NCBI GenBank assembly: GCA_963663905.2
Contig: OY760657.1
Coordinates: 1-64,000 of the forward strand
Source: Saccharicrinis sp963663905
GTDB lineage: Bacteria > Bacteroidota > Bacteroidia > Bacteroidales > Marinilabiliaceae
Length of the DNA stretch: 64,000 bases
Direction of reading: 5' to 3'
Shown: piece after piece, positions 35,149 to 44,165 of the stretch
Numbering within the stretch: position 1 is the stretch's first letter
Layout of the letters: every line of letters starts with the position of its first letter
Program-made: the position numbers and the translations under genes
The notes under the pieces: model-generated
Database searches by the model: none
Seen by the model: only the letters and a program-made list of their open reading frames with translations
Told to the model about the DNA's origin: nothing

Positions 35149-35628
35149 CTATGATATACTTAAAGATTCGAAATTCAGATGATGCATAACTTCTCTCAAA
35201 ACAAGAAGTGTAGCAAAATCTTCTTTAGTAATCTCTATATCCATTAATGTACTCGGAGTACCCATTACAATGCGAGCATAATTGTTAAATAAATCTTCTA
35301 TTGTTTTACGAGATTGTTTTCCTTGTAGAAGTCCGTTTTTAGACAAAACATCAGCTATTGATTTACTTTTAGATTCAAGTGTTTCCTGATGATTAATAAA
35401 CTCTTTGTTGCTCATTAAATGATCTTCAATAAAATTTATTGCATATTCCGTATCGGCTTCTGTGGGCATTGTAGATTTAAAATATTTCGAAGCAATAAAT
35501 TCATAGCCTAAGGGCAATTCAAATGCTTTTTGTACCGAATCTTCAATTTTGTATTCAAAACTTAGCGTTAGTTTATCAATGTTCAATATTCGTGTGTTTA
35601 TTGACTGCTTATCTTTTATATTTTCCAT
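35149..35628 (-). CDS. Conserved-looking hypothetical protein
   Basis: 159 residues, soluble, no signal peptide, mostly helical after a short beta-rich start (residues 10-35). It is acidic with regular coding character. I do not recognise the family. It sits between the transporter gene (convergent) and a GH97 gene on the same strand, separated from that gene by a strong hairpin, so it is probably transcribed alone. Confidence 0.65.
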   Translation of the reverse strand: MENIKDKQSINTRILNIDKLTLSFEYKIEDSVQKAFELPLGYEFIASKYFKSTMPTEADTEYAINFIEDHLMSNKEFINHQETLESKSKSIADVLSKNGLLQGKQSRKTIEDLFNNYARIVMGTPSTLMDIEITKEDFATLLVLREVMHHLNFESLSIS

Positions 35629-35644
35629 ATTATTTATAATAAAT

Positions 35645-35685
35645 ACTTCTACTTGTTATTGGTGATTTATATAACAAGTAGAAGT
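35645..35685 (-). terminator. Long perfect hairpin after the GH97 gene
   Basis: A 15-bp perfect stem ACTTCTACTTGTTAT/ATAACAAGTAGAAGT with an 11-base loop, 21 bases beyond the GH97 stop. Downstream minus-strand sequence is T-rich but without a clean run. Confidence 0.65.
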
Positions 35686-35706
35686 CCAAAATTATTTGCA
35701 ATAATA

Positions 35707-37683
35707 TTATATTTCTTCAACAATAGCTGCAAATCCACCACCTTTGGCAAATTTAATTTGCATAGAGTCTGCATTTGAAATCTCAATTTCATTGCGAACG
35801 GCATGGGTTGGATCGTCATTGGCATCATCTGCATCCTGGAAAATAATAACCTTATGGTTTCCATCTTTTAAAAATGATAAATCAATATCCAAACTACGTT
35901 CTTCTGAGTTAGTCATGCCACCAATGAACCATTGACTGCCTGATTTTCGTGCTACTACAATATATTCACCCACAGATGCATTTAAAACCTTTGTTTCTTC
36001 CCATGTTGTTGGTACGGCTTTTAAAAATTCCTGACCAATACCTGTCTGGTAGTTGTCCGGAGAATCGCAAAACACGGTTAAAGCACTTTCAAAAACCACA
36101 GGCATGGCCAATTGATGACATCGGGTGGATTGAACCATCGGACAATGATCTTTTGCCTCGCTTTCAAGTACAAAATTCTCTGGTTTTACATTTCTAAATG
36201 CCACAGGTGTATAGTCCATTTCTCCCAACAATCCACGGGTAAATGGTAAAGTAACATTATGTTCGGGTGTAACTCTGTTGCTCCACTTTGAGTACTCGTT
36301 ACCCATAACACCTTCACGCGTAATTAAATTTGGATAGGTACGACTGAACCCTGTTGGTTTATAAGCTCCATGAAAATCTATAATTAAATGATGCTGAGCT
36401 GCTTTTTTAACAACATCATGGTAAAAGTTCACCATTTCCTGATCCTGTCTGTCCATAAAGTCAATTTTCACACCTGAAACACCCCATTTTTCATAAAGAG
36501 GGAAGGCTTCATTCATTTGTTTTTGAATATGTTTCCAGTGAGACCAAACAATAATCTTAACATTTTTAGCTTTAGCATAATTAACCAACTCTTCTATATT
36601 AATGCCATCAATACATGTGGTGATATCCACTTCTGGATTGTAATCACCATCAGCAGCAAAAGGTTCACCATACCATTGCCAGTCCACAATTTGATATTCC
36701 CAACCCATTTCAGAGGCGAAATCAATAAAGTACTTCATGGTTTCTTGATTTGGACCCAATTCAAAACCAGCTTTTGGAGCATATTTGTTACTCCACCACC
36801 AATCCCACGCAGAAGCTCCCGGTTGTATCCATGATGCATCATCAATAGCTAGCGGATCATTTAAGTTGGCAATAATATCTGATTCTATTAAACCCCCGGC
36901 TTCTCTGCCAAGCATTATTACTCGCCAGGGAGAAACTGCAGGTGTTGATCTTTTAACAGCAACTAATGAATCGGATGGTAGTGGTGCTAATTCTGTAATT
37001 ATTGTAGTGCTGGTGGTGTCAAGTCTTCTTAAAAATGCGCCAGACCAATCGGTAAGGTTGGCTTCAGTAATGGCAGCATAGCCCTTGTCATTGAGTTGAA
37101 CCAGTAATGGCATACCAATGAGTTGATCAGACTTAATATCTGATAGTTTTGCATTAAGAAATTCCTGCTCCTGAGATGATTTGTAAGTTTTATAATCAGC
37201 TCTCCAAACTTTATAATCATCATTAAAAGCAAACTCCGTATTTTCCTTTGCAATTTCAATTTCTGTTAAGCCATCTTGTTTTGGAAATCCATATCTAATC
37301 CCAATTCCATCATTATATGATCTAAGATAAAGATCGACAATAATACCTTGTGTTTTTTCTTTTAGCTGTAACTGTAATTCATTATAATGATCGATAACCT
37401 CTTTTCGTTTTCCCCAAACCCGAGTCCATGATTCATTGGTTGTAGTATAATCTGATGAAACAATTTCATATTCCGTTAAATCCTTTCCACTCTTTAATTC
37501 AATATTGATTTTTGAGTTTTTGATAATGGTATCATGATTAAAAACAACAGAATATTGTAATTCGTTTTTAGCATCAATAATAGTTTCAATACTATTGTTG
37601 GGTGATATAACCTTTGTTGTTTTTTGGGTGGAACATGATGAAAGAACCAATGCAGCACCCAGTAATGTGTAGATGAGTTTCAT
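35707..37683 (-). CDS. Glycoside hydrolase family 97 lipoprotein (alpha-glycosidase)
   Basis: 658 residues. Signal peptide with lipobox VLSSC (Cys17), so it is probably an outer-membrane or periplasmic lipoprotein. The N-terminal beta-sandwich of GH97 (~25-280) includes DGIGIRYGFP and SPWRVIMLG. The catalytic barrel (~290-545) has WIQPGASAWDWWW, WQWYGEPF, GVSGVKIDFMDRQDQ and DFHGAYKPTGFSRTYPN. A C-terminal beta domain completes it. The Asp near residue 408 in KIDF falls where retaining GH97 enzymes (alpha-galactosidase type) have their nucleophile, so SusB-like alpha-glucosidase is less sure. No SusCD pair is adjacent. Confidence 0.92.
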   Translation of the reverse strand: MKLIYTLLGAALVLSSCSTQKTTKVISPNNSIETIIDAKNELQYSVVFNHDTIIKNSKINIELKSGKDLTEYEIVSSDYTTTNESWTRVWGKRKEVIDHYNELQLQLKEKTQGIIVDLYLRSYNDGIGIRYGFPKQDGLTEIEIAKENTEFAFNDDYKVWRADYKTYKSSQEQEFLNAKLSDIKSDQLIGMPLLVQLNDKGYAAITEANLTDWSGAFLRRLDTTSTTIITELAPLPSDSLVAVKRSTPAVSPWRVIMLGREAGGLIESDIIANLNDPLAIDDASWIQPGASAWDWWWSNKYAPKAGFELGPNQETMKYFIDFASEMGWEYQIVDWQWYGEPFAADGDYNPEVDITTCIDGINIEELVNYAKAKNVKIIVWSHWKHIQKQMNEAFPLYEKWGVSGVKIDFMDRQDQEMVNFYHDVVKKAAQHHLIIDFHGAYKPTGFSRTYPNLITREGVMGNEYSKWSNRVTPEHNVTLPFTRGLLGEMDYTPVAFRNVKPENFVLESEAKDHCPMVQSTRCHQLAMPVVFESALTVFCDSPDNYQTGIGQEFLKAVPTTWEETKVLNASVGEYIVVARKSGSQWFIGGMTNSEERSLDIDLSFLKDGNHKVIIFQDADDANDDPTHAVRNEIEISNADSMQIKFAKGGGFAAIVEEI

Positions 37684-37963
37684 AAAGATTTAATTATTTT
37701 TTTAGATATAAATGAAATTTAGTTTGTGTTAGGATAAATAAACATAAAACATAAGGATTGTTTTATATCAAGTCTCTAATATAATATCTTTTAAACTTTT
37801 AAAATGATATTTTGATATCATACAAAAATGAAATCCAATCATATTCCAATTAAAATATGCATATCTGTTTTATGGAGAGAATTTGTAGGATATTTTTGTG
37901 TGATGAAACTATTTATGTACTTAGCCGGATAAAATAACTCTGGCCAAAACTTCAATTGCGTTG

Positions 37964-37971
37964 TACCTTTG
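37964..37971 (+). promoter_or_regulatory. -7 box TACCTTTG for the SDR gene
   Basis: Perfect TAnnTTTG, 27 bases before the ATG at 37999. It overlaps an alternative upstream ATG at 37969, which supports the later start. Confidence 0.55.
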
Positions 37972-37998
37972 TATATAAAACATAAAAAAATAAAAGTC

Positions 37999-38892
37999 AT
38001 GAATAAAAGAATACTGATTACAGGAGCAAGTGGAGGATTTGGCTTTTTGATATGTAAAGAGCTAAGAGCAAAAGGCTACCAAGTTGCTGGTACCACAAGA
38101 AATCTGAAAGGTAAAAATGAGGTTGTAATAAATGACCTTATGCGAATGGGTGTTCACATGATAGAAATGGATGTTACAAATGAAAAAAGTGTGAACGCAG
38201 GCGTAAACCAGGCCATTGAAGAACTAAATGGTTTGGATGTTTTAATTAATAATGCTGGAGTTGGAGCTTTAGGTATGCAAGAACATTTTACTCTGGATGA
38301 TATGCAAAAAGTTTTTGATGTAAATGTTTTTGGTGTTCAGCGGGTAACTAGGGCTGTATTGCCATATCTACGTGAACAGGGCAAAGGAACCTTATTATTT
38401 ATATCCAGTTTATTAGGTCGTGTTGCAATGCCATTTTACGGTATCTATAATGCATCTAAATGGGCTTTGGAAGCTTTGGCCGAAAACTACAGAGTTGAAT
38501 TATCCGGATTTGGTATAGAATGTTGTATTGTTGAACCTGGTGGTTTCCCAACAACCTTTATGGAAAATCTGGTTAAACCTCATGATCATACTCGTAATAA
38601 ATCGTATGGCACTTTTATGAAGTCAGTTAATGCTACCTTTGAAGGATTTCAGGATGCAATGACTCATTACGAAGAACAGCGACCAGAAAATGTGGCTTTA
38701 GCTGTAGTGGCTTTAATAGGAATGCGTCATGGCAATAAACCATTCCGTAAAGTGGTGGATTATATGGGTATGGGAACTTATGTGGAAGAGTATAATGATA
38801 AATTAGAGAAAATTACTTACTCATTATATTCTGCTTTCGGTAACGAAGGAATGTTGAGTGTAAATCAACCATTGGTTAAGGAGCATTTGTAA
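37999..38892 (+). CDS. SDR-family oxidoreductase
   Basis: 297 residues from the ATG at 37999; the upstream ATG at 37969 overlaps the promoter. It has a Rossmann nucleotide motif TGASGGFG (~8-15), NNAGVGALG (~85), the catalytic Ser in FISSLLGRVA, and YNASK (Tyr-x-x-x-Lys). PGGFPT follows. It is a classical SDR, probably NADP-linked, with a ~60-residue C-terminal extension shared with ketone/retinol-type SDRs. The substrate is unknown. Monocistronic. Confidence 0.92.
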   Translation: MNKRILITGASGGFGFLICKELRAKGYQVAGTTRNLKGKNEVVINDLMRMGVHMIEMDVTNEKSVNAGVNQAIEELNGLDVLINNAGVGALGMQEHFTLDDMQKVFDVNVFGVQRVTRAVLPYLREQGKGTLLFISSLLGRVAMPFYGIYNASKWALEALAENYRVELSGFGIECCIVEPGGFPTTFMENLVKPHDHTRNKSYGTFMKSVNATFEGFQDAMTHYEEQRPENVALAVVALIGMRHGNKPFRKVVDYMGMGTYVEEYNDKLEKITYSLYSAFGNEGMLSVNQPLVKEHL

Positions 38893-38898
38893 AGGAAA

Positions 38899-38930
38899 GC
38901 CCCTCTTAATCTCCCCAAACGGGGAGAGGC
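38899..38930 (+). repeat. GC-rich hairpin of a common intergenic type
   Basis: CTCCCC-AAAC-GGGGAG with outer AGCCCCTCTTAAT and AGGC. It is much more GC-rich than its surroundings. It resembles the C-rich/G-rich palindromes found between genes in many Bacteroidota and may also end the SDR transcript. Confidence 0.55.
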
Positions 38931-38950
38931 TGATTTAATGCTTGCTTAGT

Positions 38951-39024
38951 TTTTACCACCAAGGCACTATGACCAAAAGAATCAAAAATAAAAACTTAGA
39001 GACTTAGCGTCTTGGTGGAAAAAA
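38951..39024. repeat. 74-bp element with inverted ends (MITE/REP-like)
   Basis: CCACCAAG (38956-38963) and CTTGGTGG (39011-39018) are perfect inverted ends flanked by T-run and A-run. Pairing continues imperfectly inward (GCACTA against TAGCGT). The inside is A-rich and non-coding. It could fold into one hairpin. Confidence 0.6.
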
Positions 39025-39152
39025 AACATGAAGTTACTTTTAACTTGTTATTCCCAACTCACAAATCAATACTAAAAATAGGATTTGACTTATTTGATGA
39101 TTGAAAAGGAATAATATAATCAATTTGAAGATTATTCTAATGACCTAACGGT

Positions 39153-40088
39153 CTATTGATCTATTTTGCCTCCATTTAGTTCATAAGCCTTATTGGCAAA
39201 TTGCTTTCCTAAGTCAATAAAGCCAGGACTGTCATAATGCCATTTATCAGAGTATTTATAATAACGGGTAGTTCTTACAATACCAGCCTTGGCATCTGTT
39301 TTTGCAAATTTTTCTTCAGCATACTGAACCAATTCGCCCCAATCCCAAACTTTTCCATCAGGGTCATTCCATGAATCTGAAATCTTACCAATAACAACAG
39401 GAAGATCATCCACTCTTAAGCTGGCTCTTAATAGATTCATTAATCGTTTAAGGTTGTAATAATATCTTTGGCCGGTTTCTTCAGAGTGAGCATCAGATTC
39501 ACCCTGCATCCAGACAATACCCATTGGAACCAAAACATCCTCTTTCCCATCGTTATTAATATCGTTAAAACTAAAAGCATTTCGTAATGTAGTTAAGCAA
39601 TGGTCATACTGATTTACACCTGTTTTTCCAACAAAGTCAGGTTCCCAACATCCGGCTCTGCTCCCAACAAGAGTGTCAATTGCCGTTCCTCCTCTGGAGT
39701 ATTTGATAATTGCAATTTTATCATTAGGGTAAAGTTTTTGGATTTGCTGAGCAAAAGATAGTTCTACGCCAAAGCGATCAGAAAGATTATTTTGTTTGCC
39801 GTCAGATGTAAATCCAACGCCATGCCCTGGTTTTAGTTGTTCCCAGATACCCAAACCTCCATCAGTTGTATTATCATCAGCTGCTGAATTACCATGGAAA
39901 ATCCAGATATCTTTCTGTGTTTTAGATAAGTCTTTAGGTAAATCTTTTACAAATCCATAGCCATCCATATTAGACTGACCAGCCAATAAAAATACTTTAA
40001 TGGTATCTTTTTTTGATTTTTGAGCAATTGAAATTGTAGGTATAATTATTACGGATAGTAGTAATAATTTAAATGTTTTAAAATTCAT
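39153..40088 (-). CDS. SASA-domain carbohydrate esterase (sialate O-acetylesterase-like)
   Basis: 311 residues with a signal peptide ending near SIAQ, so secreted to the periplasm or beyond. It is an SGNH-type hydrolase: LLAGQSNMDGYG holds the nucleophile Ser (~residue 39), IVWMQGESDAHS the block III motif, and DKWHYDSPGF the C-terminal Asp-x-x-His pair. Such enzymes remove acetyl groups from sialic acids or plant and algal polysaccharides. Convergent with the SDR gene; no polysaccharide utilisation locus is adjacent, but the GH97 gene is nearby. Confidence 0.9.
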   Translation of the reverse strand: MNFKTFKLLLLSVIIIPTISIAQKSKKDTIKVFLLAGQSNMDGYGFVKDLPKDLSKTQKDIWIFHGNSAADDNTTDGGLGIWEQLKPGHGVGFTSDGKQNNLSDRFGVELSFAQQIQKLYPNDKIAIIKYSRGGTAIDTLVGSRAGCWEPDFVGKTGVNQYDHCLTTLRNAFSFNDINNDGKEDVLVPMGIVWMQGESDAHSEETGQRYYYNLKRLMNLLRASLRVDDLPVVIGKISDSWNDPDGKVWDWGELVQYAEEKFAKTDAKAGIVRTTRYYKYSDKWHYDSPGFIDLGKQFANKAYELNGGKIDQ

Positions 40089-40241
40089 GATATTGGTTTT
40101 GATTATAATGATACATTTTGAGGATTTAAAAGTAGTATTTTTCCAGAAGTCGTTAATAATCTTTTAATGTAAATTATAGATTGATAAAAATAAAGGGGTA
40201 TTGGCTCATTTTAAATAGAGTTATTCAAAAAAGCGTTTAGG

Positions 40242-40274
40242 TTTTAAGCCTTGTAAGCTTTTTTTCTATTTTTG
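40242..40274 (+). promoter_or_regulatory. Promoter of the PagL-like gene
   Basis: TTTT at 40242-40245 (one base off TTTG), 21 bases, then the perfect -7 box TATTTTTG at 40267-40274, 19 bases before the ATG. Confidence 0.55.
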
Positions 40275-40293
40275 CTGACTCTAAATGTTTTGA

Positions 40294-41448
40294 ATGATCA
40301 ATTTGAAAGCTCTAATTCTCTCTTTAGTTTTTTTGATTCAGGTATTAGTTTGTCTGGCTCAAAATGACTCTGATTCTAAGGATAAATCAGTTACGCATAC
40401 TTATATTACTGCCAGAGTAAATGATGGATTGGTTATTCCTCACCATAATTCAATGACCTATTTAATTGAAGACTTTTCCAAAGGTTTTGAGATTACTGTA
40501 GGAAGAAGATTTTATAATCAGAAACATTGGTCCAGCTTATTTAATTTTCCCGAATTAGGTTTTGGTTTTCACTATGGTACCTTAGGTAATGATGATATAT
40601 TTGGTAAAGGAATCGCTCTGTTTCATTATGTCAACTATACGATTTATCGTTCTTCAAAATTTTCTGTTCAAAATAAAGTAGCTGCAGGATTAGGTATAAT
40701 AACAAAGCCTTTTGACAGTGAAACAAATATCTATAACGATGTAACCGGATCTTATCTTAATGTATTTATAAGTCTTGGTATTAATGCTGATTATAGAATT
40801 TCGGATCACTTTTCACTTTCACTTTCAACTGATGTGGATCATATGTCAAATGGTGCATATAAACGACCCAATAGTGGTATCAATGTTTTAAATGCCAGTT
40901 TAGGTGCCAAATATCACTTTAACACAAATGAAACTCCTGTTTATACAAGGTTACGACCCGAGAAAGTGAATCAACATTACTTGCAGGTAATTGGAAATGT
41001 TGGACCAAGTCAGTGTGCTCCCTTTGATTCACACCATTACTGGAATGGAAGTTTAAATGTATGTTACCTTTATCGCTTTAATACTAAAAAGGCCATCGGT
41101 ATTGGTTTTGAGCAGTTTTATTCGGAGGCTGCTCCATATATTTGGACAGATTACGATCATAGATATATTGAACAAACATTTGAAACCAAGGATTATCTTT
41201 TTAATTCTGTATATGCAGCTTATGAAGTCTATCTTGGGAAATCAACAATATTCATGAACCTGGGAGCCTATTTGTCATCCGGAACAAAGCCATTACAGCC
41301 GATTTATCCGCGTATTGGTGTTAGACACCAGATATCAAAACATTTATTAGCCAGTTTTGGAATAAAAGCTGCTTTTGTAAGATCTGAATTCCTGGAATTT
41401 GGTATAGGATATAAGTTTAATCTGACTAAAAGAAATTTAAATCAATAA
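40294..41448 (+). CDS. Acyloxyacyl hydrolase / PagL-like lipid A deacylase
   Basis: 384 residues. A signal peptide ends near VCLAQ. The first ~200 residues form a small barrel with the PagL-type active-site segment VDHMSNGAYKRPNSGIN (His and Ser of the catalytic triad), preceded by GLGIITKPF and followed by ASLGAKYHF. The second half (~215-384) is a further barrel-like region ending in GIGYKFNLTK. PagL removes the 3-O-acyl chain of lipid A in the outer membrane. A head-GIN/DUF2807-like lipoprotein gene starts 21 bases after it, probably one operon. Confidence 0.82.
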   Translation: MINLKALILSLVFLIQVLVCLAQNDSDSKDKSVTHTYITARVNDGLVIPHHNSMTYLIEDFSKGFEITVGRRFYNQKHWSSLFNFPELGFGFHYGTLGNDDIFGKGIALFHYVNYTIYRSSKFSVQNKVAAGLGIITKPFDSETNIYNDVTGSYLNVFISLGINADYRISDHFSLSLSTDVDHMSNGAYKRPNSGINVLNASLGAKYHFNTNETPVYTRLRPEKVNQHYLQVIGNVGPSQCAPFDSHHYWNGSLNVCYLYRFNTKKAIGIGFEQFYSEAAPYIWTDYDHRYIEQTFETKDYLFNSVYAAYEVYLGKSTIFMNLGAYLSSGTKPLQPIYPRIGVRHQISKHLLASFGIKAAFVRSEFLEFGIGYKFNLTKRNLNQ

Positions 41449-41469
41449 ACAATTTAACAAGAACAACTT

Positions 41470-42216
41470 ATGAGAACTGCTATATTATTATTTCTTGTTT
41501 TATGTTTTACATCGTGTGAGTACATTAATAGCTTAACCGAAGAAAGTGATGAAGTTACTCAGGAAATCAACTGTGGAAGTATAAAATATATCATTGTTAA
41601 TTCTGCTTGTAAATTAGAGTTGTTGCCAACAATATCAGATACGGTTACCGTTGTTGGTTATGAACATTTAGTTGATGGATTACAATTAAATATGATGAAT
41701 GATTCGTTAGTTATTGAACATAAAAAGGAAGCTTATCTTCATCAAAGTGATTTAATAACAATTCGTATTCCAGCAAATCAGTTAAAATGGATCGTAACCT
41801 TTGCAGTTTGTGAAATGGAAACTGAAAATACGATTACGCCTGATAATTTACGTATCGTAATTAATGGAGTGGGTAAATTTACCAGTGCAAATCTGAGTGT
41901 TGAAAATTCATATTTTATGCTTCATGTGTATGGAACTGGTAATATAGGTAATTATCAGGTCGATGGAAGCTCAAAGAATGCTTCTTTTTTGTTGGAAGGT
42001 TGTGTTGAAATCGATGCAAGTAATTTTCAGTGCGATAATATAAAAGTAAACCACAGGTCTATTAAAGATTGTTATGTTTGTCCAACAAATAGCTTAAATG
42101 TATCTATATACTCTACTGGTAATACTTATTATTCGGGTAATCCGGAACTGACTTTTACTCGATATGATATTCCATATTTTTCATCAACAGGTCAGGTGGT
42201 TCAGGTGAATGAGTAG
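41470..42216 (+). CDS. DUF2807-like (head GIN) lipoprotein
   Basis: 248 residues. A signal peptide ends in lipobox FTSC (Cys16). The mature chain is a run of short beta-strands rich in Asn, Val and Ile, including IVINGVGKFTSANLSVENSY and VYGTGNIGNYQVDG. This right-handed-helix style pattern is that of DUF2807 'head GIN' proteins. Function is unknown in the family. It follows the PagL-like gene by 21 bases and so probably acts at the outer membrane too. Confidence 0.72.
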   Translation: MRTAILLFLVLCFTSCEYINSLTEESDEVTQEINCGSIKYIIVNSACKLELLPTISDTVTVVGYEHLVDGLQLNMMNDSLVIEHKKEAYLHQSDLITIRIPANQLKWIVTFAVCEMETENTITPDNLRIVINGVGKFTSANLSVENSYFMLHVYGTGNIGNYQVDGSSKNASFLLEGCVEIDASNFQCDNIKVNHRSIKDCYVCPTNSLNVSIYSTGNTYYSGNPELTFTRYDIPYFSSTGQVVQVNE

Positions 42217-42270
42217 ATGGATTTTTTTATTTCTTTAAATCAAGGATAGCCTGTGATTAGATAAAATTGA

Positions 42271-42304
42271 AAAAAAATCCACTAGTCAATATAACCAGTG
42301 GATT
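42271..42304 (-). terminator. Terminator for the DUF975 gene (minus strand), possibly bidirectional
   Basis: AATCCACT/AGTGGATT arms around a 13-base loop. A run of A on the left becomes T on the minus strand. Confidence 0.75.
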
Positions 42305-42329
42305 GTTAATGAATTATGTCTTTTAGATA

Positions 42330-42920
42330 TTATCTAGCTACCGGCTTATCTTTAATATCTTCGTAAAAATTTGCAAAGCTTACTTGCATATACGGAATTA
42401 GCCATAAATATCCAATTCCTAATGTTAGAGTACAAAGTATTGCCCAACCTATAAATCTTAATCCTAAACAAAAGTATTTCCATTTGTATCCATACATCAT
42501 TTCCTTACTCTTTTTTAAAGCATCCATAGCGCCAATGTTGTTATCTTCTGCCAAAATATAGAAAGCTTGTGAATAAGCAATTGCTGCAATAATTCCAGGA
42601 ATAATTAATAATAACATCCATAGGAAAACAAATACTGCCATTAATATATAGGTGCCTAAAGCTGTACCAAAATTTTGAAAGCCGTCAAATAACTGTTCAA
42701 ATCGGGCATCTTGTTTTCTTGAAATTGTTAATGAAAAAACTGCAATACCTAACATTAAAGGACCACCTAATATTAATGAAGCGATAGATCCTGCAAAAGG
42801 GATAACTTGAATACCACCCAATATTAGCATGTATACAAAAAAGACTCCTACGGCTAATCCCCATTTCCCAGATAAGGCTTCACGAGCTTGAGCAGTTAAT
42901 TCTCTGTTTTCTTTTACCAT
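42330..42920 (-). CDS. DUF975 integral membrane protein
   Basis: 196 residues. It starts with the family N-terminus (ENRELTAQAREALSGKWG), then about five hydrophobic segments (25-60, 85-125 and 150-180). Characteristic segments are FDGFQNFGTALGTYIL, IPGIIAAIAYSQAFYILAED, ALKKSKEMMYGYKWKYF and LWLIPYMQVSFANFYED. The protein is in the inner membrane; the role is unknown. Monocistronic. Confidence 0.88.
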   Translation of the reverse strand: MVKENRELTAQAREALSGKWGLAVGVFFVYMLILGGIQVIPFAGSIASLILGGPLMLGIAVFSLTISRKQDARFEQLFDGFQNFGTALGTYILMAVFVFLWMLLLIIPGIIAAIAYSQAFYILAEDNNIGAMDALKKSKEMMYGYKWKYFCLGLRFIGWAILCTLTLGIGYLWLIPYMQVSFANFYEDIKDKPVAR

Positions 42921-43101
42921 TTTCTTTGTTTTTAAGAGTTTTTAATAGGTTAATTGTTTAATTAGTCTTCCGTTTAATAGATTTTTTAACGAAAGAATTT
43001 AAATATGCGAATTTTATTTTAATAGACCAACCACTGATGGTAATTATATAGGTCAATAATTAATAGTTTGTTTTGGTCTTGAATTTCGTAATTGAGTACC
43101 T

Positions 43102-43902
43102 TTATTTACTTTTTGTTTTCTTTCTGAAATCAGCTGGAGAGATATTTACCGTTTTATGAAAAACATAACTGAATGACGAAAGGTTATTATATCCACATCT
43201 GAAGGTTATTTCACTAATAGTAAGATCTGTTTGCAGAAGCAATTCCATTGCTCTGATGATTCTGGTTAATTTAACGTATTGCAGAAAGGAGGTGTTTAAG
43301 TTATTCTGAAATAAACGTGATAATGTACGGGTACTGTAACTAAACTCTTCTGCAATAAAATCCAATGATAAAGGTTGATCAATGTTTCGATGAATATACT
43401 TTAAAATATTGCTTAAGTTCTCGTTGCTGGTTGTTGGAAGTGCAATAGGCAAGGGTATGTTGGCTGCTTCAGCTATGATGTTATTCAATGTGACAAGAAA
43501 TTGATATTTAACAGAATCATCTTCTCTGATTTCTCCTTTCCAGGTTAAAGTATAGTTTATCATTTCAGCCAAAAGGTTTGTAACCGGATATATCCCCGCA
43601 TTGGTTTCAAGACTTATATTGTCTGTTTGTAAATGTGTTGGAATATAGATGTTGTGGACCATTTTTACTTTTGTTCTGAAGATGATATTATGCTCCAACC
43701 CTGATGGAATCCATAAAAAGTGATTTGCTGGAACAAAAAAAGATTTTTTTGGCGTATTAAAAAAAGCAGCACCACCTTCTAAATAGTATAATTGATGCTT
43801 ATTGTGGCTATGCAAGGGAAATTTTTTTTCAATTCCCTCATGAACCACATAAAATACATCTTTATCAGAATTTACTTTATTCAGAAAGTTTGTTTTTGAC
43901 AC
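43102..43902 (-). CDS. AraC-family transcriptional regulator
   Basis: 266 residues. An N-terminal cupin-like sensor (~10-100, HSHNKHQLYYLEGGAAF and HFLWIPSGLEHNI) is followed by a C-terminal double HTH (~165-262: LSLDFIAEEFSYSTRTLSRL, then TISEITFRCGYNNLSSFSYV, and the PADFRKK end). It is divergent from the tolC-emrA-emrB operon (263-base gap) and is the obvious candidate regulator of that efflux system, a common arrangement. Confidence 0.94.
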   Translation of the reverse strand: MSKTNFLNKVNSDKDVFYVVHEGIEKKFPLHSHNKHQLYYLEGGAAFFNTPKKSFFVPANHFLWIPSGLEHNIIFRTKVKMVHNIYIPTHLQTDNISLETNAGIYPVTNLLAEMINYTLTWKGEIREDDSVKYQFLVTLNNIIAEAANIPLPIALPTTSNENLSNILKYIHRNIDQPLSLDFIAEEFSYSTRTLSRLFQNNLNTSFLQYVKLTRIIRAMELLLQTDLTISEITFRCGYNNLSSFSYVFHKTVNISPADFRKKTKSK

Positions 43903-43977
43903 AGTTTATAAGTTTTTTATGATATTGGGTATTCTAATTTAGAAAATTGTCAAACTAATTTAACTGTAATGTTTTTT

Positions 43978-44012
43978 AGTCTATTATCTCTTATCTAGAA
44001 TCTAATGATCTG
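43978..44012. repeat. Short dispersed repeat, copy 1
   Basis: AGTCTATT followed by TCTAGAATCTAATGATCTG. A close variant is at 54270-54297. Both are intergenic. Confidence 0.4.
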
Positions 44013-44165
44013 CTTATTATTGGCCTAAATTACAAAATCATTGTCTTTATTTCTAAAAAAAGACTTATGTAAAAGTAAGATCTTTGCATTCAATATTTTT
44101 TTATGAGTAAATAGAATATCCTTAATAGTTAATTAAGGAAGTGATAATCGGAAAAATTATACTGA

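Noticed and set aside
36517..37081. Plus-strand frames within the GH97 gene
   Set aside because: Both lie antisense to the clearly conserved catalytic barrel; no start context or motif.
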